Position numbers and translations under genes: made by a program
From: HGM12587 sp045128635
GTDB taxonomy: Bacteria; Bacillota; Clostridia; Lachnospirales; Lachnospiraceae
NCBI GenBank assembly: GCA_045128635.1
Contig: JBGVRS010000058.1
Location: 1-38,699, forward strand
Length of the DNA stretch: 38,699 nt
Reading direction: 5' to 3'
Notes under the pieces: model-generated
Databases searched by the model: none
What the model saw: only the letters and a program-made list of their open reading frames with translations
What the model was told of the DNA's origin: nothing
Shown here: positions 8,731 through 17,059 of the stretch, in pieces
Numbering within the stretch: position 1 is the first letter of the stretch
How the letters are laid out: every line of letters begins with the position of its first letter

Positions 8731-8780
8731 CCTCGGCAGGCGTTTTAACCTTATGCCTTACGGCACCTGCTGTCTTCGGC
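8731..8780 (-). promoter_or_regulatory. Ribosomal protein L10 leader
   Basis: The minus-strand sequence GCCGAAGACAGCAGGTGCC ... CGCCTGCCGAGG matches the conserved core of the L10 leader, the mRNA structure bound by the L10-L12 complex in Firmicutes. GCAGG pairs with CCTGC and an inner GCC-GTAA-GGC hairpin is present. It lies just after the promoter at 8801-8830 and before the attenuator, so it very likely mediates feedback control of rplJ-rplL. Confidence 0.85.
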
Positions 8781-8800
8781 AGTTTTGTATTGCATTAGCT

Positions 8801-8830
8801 ACAATACCATAATTATATATTGAATGTCAA
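8801..8830 (-). promoter_or_regulatory. rplJL promoter
   Basis: On the minus strand TTGACA (8825-8830) is followed after 18 bases by TATTGT (8801-8806), with TGG just upstream as an extended -10. It lies between rplA and the L10 leader, so rplJL has its own start besides read-through from rpmG. Confidence 0.75.
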
Positions 8831-8841
8831 TACCAAATTAT

Positions 8842-8868
8842 ATTATTGAACATTAGTAGTTCAATAAT
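8842..8868 (-). repeat. TACTAAT-loop hairpin, copy 1 (after rplA)
   Basis: A perfect 10-bp stem (ATTATTGAAC with GTTCAATAAT) closes the loop TACTAAT, starting one base after the rplA stop codon. There is no T-run, so it is not a standard terminator. The central 19 nt are identical to the hairpin at 8691-8715. Confidence 0.7.
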
Positions 8869-8869
8869 C

Positions 8870-9562
8870 CTAACCAAGTTTTGCTGTATTAACTTTAACG
8901 CCAGGTCCCATTGTAGGTGTTACTGTAACACTCTTTAAGAACTGACCTTTTAATGCAGCAGGTCTTGCTTTGTTGATTGCACCCATAAGCGTCTGGAAGT
9001 TGTCGGTTAACTGTTCTTCTGTGAAAGAAGCTTTTCCGATTGGCACGTGGATAATGTTTGTTTTGTCTAATCTGTACTCAATCTTACCAGCTTTGATATC
9101 CTTGATTGCTTTTGTTACGTCCATTGTAACTGTACCAGCTTTTGGGTTTGGCATAAGACCTTTAGGACCGAGAACACGACCTAAACGACCAACAACACCC
9201 ATCATATCCGGTGTAGCAACAACTACATCGAAATCAAACCATCCTTCGTTCTGAATTCTTGGAATGAGATCTTCTGCTCCAACGTAATCAGCGCCTGCTG
9301 CTACAGCTTCTTCAGCTTTTGCGTTCTTAGCGAATACTAAGATACGAACTGTTTTACCTGTACCGTGTGGTAAAACTACAGCACCACGGATCTGCTGATC
9401 AGCGTGACGTCCGTCACAACCTGTTCTGATGTGAGCTTCGATTGTTTCATCAAATTTAGCTACTGCTAATTTTTTTACTAAAGCCATAGCTTCAGTTGTA
9501 TCATACTGAGTCTGCTTGTCGTACTGTTTCGCAGCCTCAACATATTTCTTTCCATGTTTCAT
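8870..9562 (-). CDS. rplA: 50S ribosomal protein L1
   Basis: Encodes L1 (230 residues, the usual length), the mobile-stalk protein that helps release deacylated tRNA and represses its own operon by binding mRNA. Recognisable segments are MKHGKKYVEA, HGTGKTVRILVFA, GRLGRVLGPKGLMPNPKAGT and the C-terminal KGQFLKSVTVTPTMGPGV. AGGAGG precedes the ATG at 9562. It lies 55 bases after rplK, in a gap that carries one of two L1-site mimics. Confidence 0.98.
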   Translation of the reverse strand: MKHGKKYVEAAKQYDKQTQYDTTEAMALVKKLAVAKFDETIEAHIRTGCDGRHADQQIRGAVVLPHGTGKTVRILVFAKNAKAEEAVAAGADYVGAEDLIPRIQNEGWFDFDVVVATPDMMGVVGRLGRVLGPKGLMPNPKAGTVTMDVTKAIKDIKAGKIEYRLDKTNIIHVPIGKASFTEEQLTDNFQTLMGAINKARPAALKGQFLKSVTVTPTMGPGVKVNTAKLG

Positions 9563-9578
9563 ATTAAATATCCTCCTA

Positions 9579-9606
9579 GTGGTAATTGCGGGAATTTCCC
9601 TCCCAC
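9579..9606 (-). promoter_or_regulatory. Putative L1-binding site before rplA
   Basis: The 28-nt minus-strand sequence begins GTGGGAGGGA and ends GCAATTACCAC. GTGG/CCAC and GGGA/TCCC can pair, leaving an asymmetric loop. The GTGGGAG...TACCAC ends resemble the L1 site on 23S rRNA. It matches the site before rplK at 26 of 28 positions and overlaps the spacer just ahead of the rplA ribosome-binding site, where bound L1 could block translation. Confidence 0.7.
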
Positions 9607-9617
9607 GTTTTCAATTG

Positions 9618-10043
9618 TTATTCAGTTACTACGATACCCATACTTCTTGCAGTACCTTCGATCATGCTCATAGCTGCTTCAAGGCTTGCTGCATTTAAGT
9701 CTGGCATTTTTAATTCAGCGATTTTCTGAACTTCTGCTTTGCTGATTTTTGCAACTTTGTTTTTGTTAGGAACACCTGAACCAGATTTAAGACCGCAAGC
9801 TTTCTTTAATAAAACTGCAGCTGGTGGTGTTTTTGTGATGAAGCTGAAGCTTCTATCAGCATAAACTGTGATAACAACTGGGATGATCATACCATCCTGG
9901 TCTGCTGTTCTAGCATTGAATTCTTTTGTGAACTGTACAATGTTTACACCGTGCTGACCAAGTGCTGGACCAACTGGTGGTGCTGGTGTAGCTTTACCAG
10001 CAGGAATCTGTAATTTAATATAACCTGTTACTTTTTTTGCCAT
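9618..10043 (-). CDS. rplK: 50S ribosomal protein L11
   Basis: Encodes L11 (141 residues, standard length), which binds the GTPase-associated centre of 23S rRNA and is the thiostrepton target region. MAKKVTGYIKLQIPAGKATPAPPVGPALGQ with the proline-rich N-terminus is diagnostic, as is the C-terminal GTARSMGI. I chose the ATG at 10043 because AGGAGGTG precedes it; the longer frame would start within the L1-site leader. It is followed by rplA and preceded by nusG, the standard order. Confidence 0.98.
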   Translation of the reverse strand: MAKKVTGYIKLQIPAGKATPAPPVGPALGQHGVNIVQFTKEFNARTADQDGMIIPVVITVYADRSFSFITKTPPAAVLLKKACGLKSGSGVPNKNKVAKISKAEVQKIAELKMPDLNAASLEAAMSMIEGTARSMGIVVTE

Positions 10044-10060
10044 GATAAGGCACCTCCTAT

Positions 10061-10088
10061 GTGGTATTTGCGGGGATTTCCCTCCCAC
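10061..10088 (-). promoter_or_regulatory. Putative L1-binding site before rplK
   Basis: A 28-nt sequence beginning GTGGGAGGGA and ending GCAAATACCAC on the minus strand differs at only two positions from the site before rplA. L1 is known to repress the L11-L1 operon by binding an mRNA copy of its rRNA site. This copy lies just before the rplK ribosome-binding site. Confidence 0.75.
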
Positions 10089-10134
10089 GATCCGCAAGTG
10101 CTATAAATAATATTTATGCGGACGTATTAATTTG

Positions 10135-10650
10135 TTACATTTTCTTGATTTCTGTGAAACTAATTTCTACCGGTGTTTCACGACCGAACAGGTCTACGTT
10201 AATGGTTACGCACTGTTTGTTTTCGTTGATTGACTGAATCATACCAACGGTATCTTTCCATACGCCACCGATAACTACGACGCTGTCACCTACTGCAAAA
10301 TCAATTACGACATTCTCATTGCTAATTCCAAGCGGTAACATTTCTTCAGCTGTTAATGGAACCGGTTTTGATCCCGGACCTACAAAGCCTGTCACGCCTC
10401 TGGTATTTCTTACAACGTACCATGTATCGTCGTTCATTACCATATTGATCAGAACATATCCAGGAAATAATTTTTTGGAAACCTGTTTTTTGGCTCCGTT
10501 TCTCATTTCCACAACATCCTGCATCGGAACTCTAACTTCGAGAATCTGATCTTCCAGGTGTCTGTTTTCAATTGTTTTTTCAATGTTGGCTTTTACCTTG
10601 TTTTCATACCCTGAATAAGTATGAACTACATACCAGTTTGCTTCTGACAT
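10135..10650 (-). CDS. nusG: Transcription elongation/termination factor NusG
   Basis: Encodes NusG (171 residues), which binds the RNA polymerase clamp and links it to termination and translation factors. The N-terminal NGN domain (MSEANWYVVHTYSGYENKV, FPGYVLINM, TRGVTGFVG) is followed by a C-terminal KOW domain (VGDSVVVIGGVWKDTVGMIQSIN). I place the start at 10650, behind AAAGGTGA, rather than three codons upstream. It lies 22 bases after secE, consistent with co-transcription. Confidence 0.97.
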   Translation of the reverse strand: MSEANWYVVHTYSGYENKVKANIEKTIENRHLEDQILEVRVPMQDVVEMRNGAKKQVSKKLFPGYVLINMVMNDDTWYVVRNTRGVTGFVGPGSKPVPLTAEEMLPLGISNENVVIDFAVGDSVVVIGGVWKDTVGMIQSINENKQCVTINVDLFGRETPVEISFTEIKKM

Positions 10651-10672
10651 AAAAATCACCTTTCAACGAATC

Positions 10673-10891
10673 TTATAAACCCATCAGGAATTCAAGTCCG
10701 TAGTTAATCACCACGTCAATGACTTTAATGATAATGCCTAACGCAACAGCAGATGCTACGACAGCAGCGCTTTCGCGTGCAAGTGATTTCTTGTCTGGCC
10801 AAACAATTTTCTTAAATTCAGCTTTAAGACCTTTGAACCAGCTCTTTTTTGGAGCTTTAGCTGCAACTTCTTTTGTTGTATTTTCTCCCAT
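10673..10891 (-). CDS. secE: Protein translocase subunit SecE
   Basis: Encodes SecE (72 residues), the small clamp subunit of the SecYEG channel. A basic amphipathic stretch (KSWFKGLKAEFKKIVWPDKKSLARES) with the conserved WP motif is followed by one transmembrane helix, the single-span form usual in Firmicutes. The ATG at 10891 has AAAGGAAG eight bases before it. An upstream GTG would overlap that site. It lies between rpmG and nusG. Confidence 0.96.
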   Translation of the reverse strand: MGENTTKEVAAKAPKKSWFKGLKAEFKKIVWPDKKSLARESAAVVASAVALGIIIKVIDVVINYGLEFLMGL

Positions 10892-10915
10892 ACTTGTCAC
10901 TTCCTTTGCATCAGA

Positions 10916-11065
10916 CTATTTAGTCTCTTTATGTGCTGTGTGTTTTCTACAGAATCTACAGTATTTGCTAGTTTCCATTCTGTCAGGATGAGTTTTCTTA
11001 TCCTTTGTCATGTTGTAGTTACGCTGTTTGCATTCTGTACATGCCAATGTAATTCTAACGCGCAC
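10916..11065 (-). CDS. rpmG: 50S ribosomal protein L33
   Basis: A short gene of 49 residues: MRVRITLACTECKQRNYNMT ... SKYCRFCRKHTAHKETK. It has the four zinc-binding cysteines (CTEC and CRFC) of the cysteine-containing L33 form, and the length is normal for L33. Translation starts at a GTG (11063-11065) behind AGGTGGAAG. It is the first gene of the ribosomal cluster and follows the promoter at 11165-11193. Confidence 0.95.
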   Translation of the reverse strand: MRVRITLACTECKQRNYNMTKDKKTHPDRMETSKYCRFCRKHTAHKETK

Positions 11066-11164
11066 AACTTCCACCTCGCTTTTTTCTTTTTTAGTACGAC
11101 AGCCGCGACACTGTCAAATTTTAGGCATAAAAAAAAAGCCTTCGCTTCTTCCATTCGCTCTGAT

Positions 11165-11193
11165 AGAATACCATATACGAATGTAAGCGTCAA
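11165..11193 (-). promoter_or_regulatory. rpmG-secE-nusG-rplKA operon promoter
   Basis: On the minus strand TTGACG (11188-11193) is followed after 17 bases by TATTCT (11165-11170), with TGG directly upstream as an extended -10. It is the only good promoter seen ahead of rpmG, about 100 bases upstream of its start. Confidence 0.75.
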
Positions 11194-11359
11194 GCTTTTT
11201 TCTTCCATATTTTCATAATATTTGCGCATTTTCACTCATCAAATATATTCCTTCCTTATATTATAGACATCCATTTAAATAAAACATTCATCCAATAATC
11301 TTTTTACACAGATTTTACAAAAAATACACAAAAACCACAAGAACTCAACAAATACAACA

Positions 11360-11388
11360 TTGCATTTTGCATAATTTAGTGTTATCAT
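11360..11388 (+). promoter_or_regulatory. Promoter of the degV-to-pilT operon
   Basis: TTGCAT (11360-11365) is followed after 17 bases by TATCAT (11383-11388), with TGT just upstream as an extended -10. It lies about 45 bases before the DegV start codon and points away from the ribosomal cluster. No other clear promoter was seen in the gene run up to 23112. Confidence 0.65.
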
Positions 11389-11434
11389 ATTAGAATAATT
11401 GGGTGAATTATGCCCATTTTTTTAGGAGGGTATT

Positions 11435-12289
11435 ATGCAGAAAGTCAAAATTATCACAACTTCCGGTTGTGATCTCACCTTTGAAGAAACGGAAAGGCTT
11501 GGTGTTACCATGATTCCGGACTGGGTAATTTTTGGAGAAACCCAGTACCGCAACAACATTGACATTCTGCCGGAAGCCTTTTACGAGAAAATAGCATCTG
11601 AAGAAAATCTGCCAAGCAGCGCTCACCCAAGTCCTGCACAGTTTACAGAAACCTTTGAAGGGGTAAAAGATTGGGACGAAGCGATTTGTATTGTCGTATC
11701 TTCCCAGATGGCAGGTGCCTATAACACCGCGACCTTTACTGCCGAACAGGTGATGGAAGATGGAATTAAAACGAAAATTTATATTTTTGATTCTCTGCAG
11801 ATTTCTCTGGGTATGGGAATTTTGGTCCTTGAGGCAGCACGAATGGCAAAGGAAGGCGCATGTGCCAGTGAAATCCTTGAACATTTAACAGCCCTTCGTT
11901 CCAATATCGGTCTGTTTTTTGTAATGAACACTTTAGATTACGCCCGCAGAGGAGGACGCATCGGTGCCATTACTGCAGTGGCAGCTGATACCCTGGGTGT
12001 AAAACCGCTGCTTACCTTTAAAGATGGAATCGTCAGCGATCTTTCTTTGAACAGAACCTTAAAAAGCGGTATCAAAGCGATCTATAAGAAATATGTTAGT
12101 TTAGCAGATGATAATCCGGAAGTATTTATCTTCCATGCAAATAATCTGCGGGGAGCAGAATCATTAAAAGCCATGCTTCAGGAGCAGTTTCCTGAACTTC
12201 AGCCACGCATCGAATGGGTAGGCCCTGTGGTAGGTCTCTACAGCGGTCCCGGATGTGTAGGCATGGCATTTCGCAAAAAGGAAGTCTAA
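11435..12289 (+). CDS. DegV family fatty-acid-binding protein
   Basis: A 284-residue DegV/FakB-like protein. This family binds a single fatty acid between two lobes; FakB members present it to the kinase FakA. Family features are the N-terminal TTSGCDLTFEE, the SSQMAGAYNTA segment, and DYARRGGRIGA in the C-terminal lobe. The ribosome-binding site AGGAGG precedes the ATG. Its stop TAA is followed at once by the ATG of the next gene, implying translational coupling. No FakA is in view, and DegV paralogues are common, so the true lipid and partner are unknown. It is the first gene of a long plus-strand operon. Confidence 0.9.
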   Translation: MQKVKIITTSGCDLTFEETERLGVTMIPDWVIFGETQYRNNIDILPEAFYEKIASEENLPSSAHPSPAQFTETFEGVKDWDEAICIVVSSQMAGAYNTATFTAEQVMEDGIKTKIYIFDSLQISLGMGILVLEAARMAKEGACASEILEHLTALRSNIGLFFVMNTLDYARRGGRIGAITAVAADTLGVKPLLTFKDGIVSDLSLNRTLKSGIKAIYKKYVSLADDNPEVFIFHANNLRGAESLKAMLQEQFPELQPRIEWVGPVVGLYSGPGCVGMAFRKKEV

Positions 12290-12853
12290 ATGAGATACAT
12301 AATACCCGGGATTGCAGGATTTGCAGCCTGCTGCCTGTTTGATCTTAATAAAATTCGCTGGAACAAAAAGTTTTTGAACCTGTTTTTTGTAATCGGTTCC
12401 TTGCTTTTGATCCTCTCCACCGTGCTTTGCATCCTGCAGGCGGACTTATCTTCCGTGTTTTCAGATTTCGGAGCTTATCGTCTGTTCATGCTGATGGGCC
12501 TGCTCCTGTCCATTCTGGCAGAAATCTACGCACTGTTTTTTGCACTGCCCTTTGAAGACACTTATATGGAAAGCGAACATGTTCCTGTAGTAAGCAGGGG
12601 CTGGTATGCAGCCTGCCGCCACCCCGGATTTTGGACACTTGCATTTGTATATCTCTTTTTATGGCTGTTTTTTGAGCATTCATTGCTGCTGTATGTATTT
12701 TTTGCATACACTATATGCAATTTTCTCTATATTTATATACAGGATACTTATATATTTCCTCGATATATCCGAGGTTATGAAGAATACAAAAGGAAGGTTC
12801 CGTTTTTGATTCCCACCCGGGAAAGTCTGAAATGTGCCTTTGACAGAAAATAA
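12290..12853 (+). CDS. ICMT/phospholipid methyltransferase-like membrane protein
   Basis: A 187-residue membrane protein with about five hydrophobic segments (near residues 3-18, 30-50, 62-88, 114-129, 132-150). The C-terminal part resembles isoprenylcysteine/phosphatidylethanolamine methyltransferases: an R-H-P motif at 110-112, then a final helix and a GYEEYKRKVPFLIPT tail that in this fold binds S-adenosylmethionine. The RHP is followed by GFW rather than the commoner MYLG-type sequence. The start codon abuts the degV stop, with AAGGAAG inside the degV end serving as ribosome-binding site. The substrate is unknown; a lipid is the natural guess given its DegV neighbour. Confidence 0.65.
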   Translation: MRYIIPGIAGFAACCLFDLNKIRWNKKFLNLFFVIGSLLLILSTVLCILQADLSSVFSDFGAYRLFMLMGLLLSILAEIYALFFALPFEDTYMESEHVPVVSRGWYAACRHPGFWTLAFVYLFLWLFFEHSLLLYVFFAYTICNFLYIYIQDTYIFPRYIRGYEEYKRKVPFLIPTRESLKCAFDRK

Positions 12854-12878
12854 CTTTGAAATAAGGAGGAAACCTTCC

Positions 12879-14471
12879 GTGAACTTTGAGGAGAAACTCA
12901 AATCAAAATCGAACAATGATATTTGGCAGGAATACTGCGGTTTTCTTGATCTGAGCATGGATGAATACATGCATATTCAGTACCGCCTGTTAAATGAGCA
13001 GATCGATCTTCTGTCTAAATGCGGTCTTGGCCAGCGTTTCCTGAAAGGACGCCATCCTGAGAATGCTGAAGAATTTCGACAGATGATCCCGCTCACTACT
13101 TATGAAGATTATGCCGATATTCTCCTGATGAAACAGTCAGATATGCTTCCTGCACCGCCGGTTGTATGGTTAAAAACAACCTGGGAAAGCGGGGACAAAC
13201 CGGAAAAATGGGCACCTTACTGCGAAAGCATGTTAGATTCCTATAAGACAAATATTATTTCAGCACTCATTCTTTCCACAAGTACAAAGAAAGGAACATT
13301 TCATGTGCGCTCCGGTTTTAAGGTCTTATATGGTCTGGCTCCAATGCCATATGCCACAGGACTCTTCCCGGATTTGATCGATTCTGAGATTAAAATGAAA
13401 TTCCTGCCTCCATTAAAAGAGGCAAGAAATATGTCTTTTGGAAAACAGAGCAAGGTTGGATTTAAGATGGGAATGGCCCAGGGTATGGACATGTTTTTTG
13501 GCATGAGCAGTGTCATCCACAGAATCAGTCAGAATTTTGATCTTTCCTCCGGCGGAGGAATGAGTCTGAAAAGCCTTTTCTCCATTTCACCGGTAATGCT
13601 CTATCGTTTTTTACGTGCCAAATATATCAGCAAACGTGACAACCGGCCGATCCGACCGGCGGATCTTTTCCATTTAAAAGGATTCGTATGTGCCGGTGCT
13701 GATACAGAGCTTTTTAAATCCGATCTGGAAAAAGCCTGGGGAAGACGTCCTTTGGAAGTAAACGGCGGAACCGAGCCTTCCTGTGTGGGAACAGAGACCT
13801 GGTCTAAGGATGGGCTGGTATTTTTCCCGGATAACGCTTTTTATGAATTTATTCCGGAGCAGGAAATGCTGAAAAGTCTGGATGACCCGGACTATCAGCC
13901 TCGCACTTATTTAATGGACGAATTATCTGCCAATGAAAATTATGAACTGGTAGTTACCGTATTAAAAGGAGGATCCTTTGTTCGCTATCGTCCCGGTGAT
14001 GTTTACCGCTGTGTACGATTAAAAAATCCGGCGGACGGTATTGATTTTCCTCAGTTTCAGTATGTGGATCGTGTTCCTACCGTCATTGATATTGCGGGGT
14101 TTACACGAATTACGGAACAATCCATCAACCGTGTCATTGAAATGTCCCGCGTTGACATCACTGACTGGTTTGCTTTAAAGAAATACGATGACAACAGCCG
14201 TCCATATATGCAGATGTACGCAGAGCTTTCTTCTTCCGCGGCAAATTCCGAGCTTGCCTGTACAAATCTGCTGCGCGCCCACCTGGGTATTTATTTTAAT
14301 CATTTCGACAATGATTATGATGACTTAAAACACATGCTGGGGATCGAACCCCTGTCTGTTACCCTGCTTCCTGCAGGAACCATTAAAAAATTTAAAGAAA
14401 CCTTCGGACGCCCGATCCGTAAGATCAACGCCTCACGCCAGGACGAAATTGAAATTTTACGTTTAAAATAA
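12879..14471 (+). CDS. GH3-family (ANL superfamily) acyl-amido synthetase-like protein
   Basis: About 530 residues resembling the GH3 auxin-responsive family, adenylate-forming enzymes that join carboxylic acids to amino groups. Visible features are the early LTTYEDYAD segment, a phosphate-loop-like KTTWESGDKPEKW (less glycine-rich than usual), VNGGTEPSCVGTETW in the acyl/ATP pocket, and YELVVTVLKGGSFVRYRPGDVYRCV, the hinge before the C-terminal domain. I place the start at the GTG at 12879, after AAGGAGG. The in-frame upstream ATG would overlap the preceding gene. Bacterial GH3 substrates are largely unknown. Its place beside DegV and a lipid-methyltransferase-like protein hints at a lipid or fatty-acid role, but this is inference. 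Confidence 0.8.
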   Translation: MNFEEKLKSKSNNDIWQEYCGFLDLSMDEYMHIQYRLLNEQIDLLSKCGLGQRFLKGRHPENAEEFRQMIPLTTYEDYADILLMKQSDMLPAPPVVWLKTTWESGDKPEKWAPYCESMLDSYKTNIISALILSTSTKKGTFHVRSGFKVLYGLAPMPYATGLFPDLIDSEIKMKFLPPLKEARNMSFGKQSKVGFKMGMAQGMDMFFGMSSVIHRISQNFDLSSGGGMSLKSLFSISPVMLYRFLRAKYISKRDNRPIRPADLFHLKGFVCAGADTELFKSDLEKAWGRRPLEVNGGTEPSCVGTETWSKDGLVFFPDNAFYEFIPEQEMLKSLDDPDYQPRTYLMDELSANENYELVVTVLKGGSFVRYRPGDVYRCVRLKNPADGIDFPQFQYVDRVPTVIDIAGFTRITEQSINRVIEMSRVDITDWFALKKYDDNSRPYMQMYAELSSSAANSELACTNLLRAHLGIYFNHFDNDYDDLKHMLGIEPLSVTLLPAGTIKKFKETFGRPIRKINASRQDEIEILRLK

Positions 14472-14494
14472 AAGATACATCACAAGGAGCCGCC

Positions 14495-17026
14495 ATGAAT
14501 ATTATTGAAAGCTTATTTTATATTGTTCCACTCACATCAGCATTGTGCAATCTTTTCCTGCTGCTGACTTTTTTGAGTGCAAAAAAGGATAGTCTGATCC
14601 GTTCCTTTATGAATATGCTGATCTGTTTTACCACATGGACACTGGGTTCCTTCTTTATGCGTATTTCCCTTTACCCGGGAGACTATTTCTGGTTTCAGGT
14701 ATCCATGATCAGTATTCTTCTGGTACCGATCTGTATTTATAACTTCCTGTACCATTATACTCAGCAAACAGCCAGCTTTACATTTCATATGTTAAACGGT
14801 GCATCTATTTTTATCGCACTGCTGAATCTGGCAGATATTTTTATCGTAAATCCGCACATTACAATCACAGAAACCGGACAGCATATATTTACCTATAAAG
14901 TATCCTTCCTGGCAGTCATTCCGGTTGCCCTTGCAATGATCGTTTTAGCAAATGCCGTCAGGATCGTGTACAGCAGCATTAAACAGGACGGACTTCCGTT
15001 TTCCATGTTTAAACCTTTAATGATTGGCGTTGTGATCATGTTCATTGCACTGATCTTTGAATGTATTCCTGTAATTTCCGAAATCATTCCACTGGACCAG
15101 TTTGCATGCCTGATCAATGCGATCATCCTTTACTATACATTGTACAGACAGCATATCTTTTCCCTGACACAGCTGACATCCAGCGGGTCAACCTATCTGG
15201 TTTCCACTGTTTTGACCAGTCTGATCCTTGCAAGTGCCTTTCAGCCATTGTCAAGATTTTTGAAAAAGTATTTTGCTTCCTATGCGAATTATCATAACAT
15301 CGCTGTTACGATGCTTGTTTCTGTCATTACAATCCTTGTGTTTAACCTTCTGAAAAGATTAATGAACAATCTTTTCATAAAACCACAGGAACAAAAGGAA
15401 AATGCATTAAGAGATTTCAGTATTTCTATTTCAAAAACCTTAAAGCGCAACGAAATCTTATCTCTGTTTTGTGATATGATTCAGGAATATACAGAGGTGC
15501 AGACAGCATATATCTTCCTGTCGGACAGCAGTTCCAAGGAATATCAGATGAAACTCTGTACCGATAAGATGCGTTCTACAGCGGTTACTGTTTCTGAACA
15601 GCACCCTTTGATCGCATGGTTAAAAACACACAAGATTGGTATTGAATATTCCGATTTTAAACATACTGTAAATTATAAATCCATGTGGGAAAACGAAAAA
15701 CAAATTTTCACTCTTTTGAATACCCAGTATGTTCTTCCCATTTCTCTGGAAGAAGAATTAATAGGTTTTGTAGTTCTGGCTGAACAGTCCGATCAAAAGC
15801 CATACAGCTACGATACCATCAATTTTATGGAATCCATAACGTCCATCGTATCCATGGCGCTTAGAAACTCTACTTTATATGAGATGATTCAGGAGGAGGC
15901 ACGACTGGATGATTTAACCGGTATCTATAACAGACGATACTTTACGAAGAATCTGGAAGAACTTTTCAAACAGTGGGAACATGATTCCATCAGCATTGTC
16001 CTGATCAATTTCGACGATTTCCATCTCTATAATGAGCTTTATGGCTCTAATGACGGAGACGAGGTCCTGGTTGCTTTTGCAAATATTTTAAAAACTGCAA
16101 TTTCTTCCAAGGGCTTGATCGGACGATACAGCGGAAAAGAATTTTGTATTGCACTTCCACTGTGCGGAACAGACAGTGCAGAAGTAATCGTAGATGATCT
16201 GCGTGAAAAACTCAATTGTTATTTGAACAGTTCAGAAGAGATTACAAAACGATTCCTGACCTTCAGTGCCGGAATCAGTGCTTATCCATCTTCTGCAACT
16301 AACGTAAAGCAGCTGTTAACCTATGCCAACATGGCAGTTTATGCTGCGAAAAAAAGCGGAAAAAACAAAACCATCGTTTATTCCGATTATAAACATACAT
16401 TAGACGATTCAGCACTTTCTTACGCACATATGGAAGCCATCGGTCACGAATATGCACCTACCATCTATGCGCTGACAGCTGCTATCGATGCCAAAGACCA
16501 CTATACATTCAGTCATTCTGTTAATGTTTCCTATCTTGCAACCCAGCTTGCACGAGCCATCGGACTGGATGACGAGCATGTAGAAATCATACGCCAGGCA
16601 GGTCTGCTCCATGATATTGGAAAGATCAGTATTCCGGAAAACATTCTGGCTAAAACAACACCGTTAACGGATGAAGAGTACGAAATCATGAAGAGTCACG
16701 TGGAAAACTCCATCGCTATGATTCGTCATCTTCCTTCTCTGGATTATGTAGTTCCGATCGCCATTTCACACCATGAACGATATGATGGCGGTGGATATCC
16801 ACGCGGTTTATCCGGAGAAAATATTCCAATCGGAGGACGTTGTCTTGCCATCGCAGATGCCTTTGATGCCATCGTGTCAAAACGCCCTTACAAAGAGGCG
16901 ATTTCCATTCCGGAGGCCCTGGAAGAAATCGAGCGAAACCTTGGCAAACAGTTTGATTCGGAACTTGGCAGAACCTTTATTGAACTTGTAAAAAGTGATA
17001 CCATTGGCACTGAAATCTACGAATAA
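14495..17026 (+). CDS. Membrane GAF-degenerate GGDEF-HD-GYP c-di-GMP phosphodiesterase
   Basis: An 843-residue membrane signalling protein. The first 280 residues hold seven or eight hydrophobic helices, resembling 7TM sensor regions. A GAF-like domain follows (about 305-470). The GGDEF domain has its signature changed to SGKEF (546-550), so it is probably inactive and may sense GTP or c-di-GMP. The C-terminal HD-GYP domain looks intact: HDIGK (706-710), HHERYDGGGYP (759-769) and a following ADAFDAI. HD-GYP enzymes hydrolyse c-di-GMP. It precedes the active-looking diguanylate cyclase by 33 bases, so one transcript carries opposing enzymes. AAGGAG precedes the ATG. Confidence 0.92.
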   Translation: MNIIESLFYIVPLTSALCNLFLLLTFLSAKKDSLIRSFMNMLICFTTWTLGSFFMRISLYPGDYFWFQVSMISILLVPICIYNFLYHYTQQTASFTFHMLNGASIFIALLNLADIFIVNPHITITETGQHIFTYKVSFLAVIPVALAMIVLANAVRIVYSSIKQDGLPFSMFKPLMIGVVIMFIALIFECIPVISEIIPLDQFACLINAIILYYTLYRQHIFSLTQLTSSGSTYLVSTVLTSLILASAFQPLSRFLKKYFASYANYHNIAVTMLVSVITILVFNLLKRLMNNLFIKPQEQKENALRDFSISISKTLKRNEILSLFCDMIQEYTEVQTAYIFLSDSSSKEYQMKLCTDKMRSTAVTVSEQHPLIAWLKTHKIGIEYSDFKHTVNYKSMWENEKQIFTLLNTQYVLPISLEEELIGFVVLAEQSDQKPYSYDTINFMESITSIVSMALRNSTLYEMIQEEARLDDLTGIYNRRYFTKNLEELFKQWEHDSISIVLINFDDFHLYNELYGSNDGDEVLVAFANILKTAISSKGLIGRYSGKEFCIALPLCGTDSAEVIVDDLREKLNCYLNSSEEITKRFLTFSAGISAYPSSATNVKQLLTYANMAVYAAKKSGKNKTIVYSDYKHTLDDSALSYAHMEAIGHEYAPTIYALTAAIDAKDHYTFSHSVNVSYLATQLARAIGLDDEHVEIIRQAGLLHDIGKISIPENILAKTTPLTDEEYEIMKSHVENSIAMIRHLPSLDYVVPIAISHHERYDGGGYPRGLSGENIPIGGRCLAIADAFDAIVSKRPYKEAISIPEALEEIERNLGKQFDSELGRTFIELVKSDTIGTEIYE

Positions 17027-17059
17027 TGAAGCGAAAGCAGAAAGGAGCTCGAACTCATT

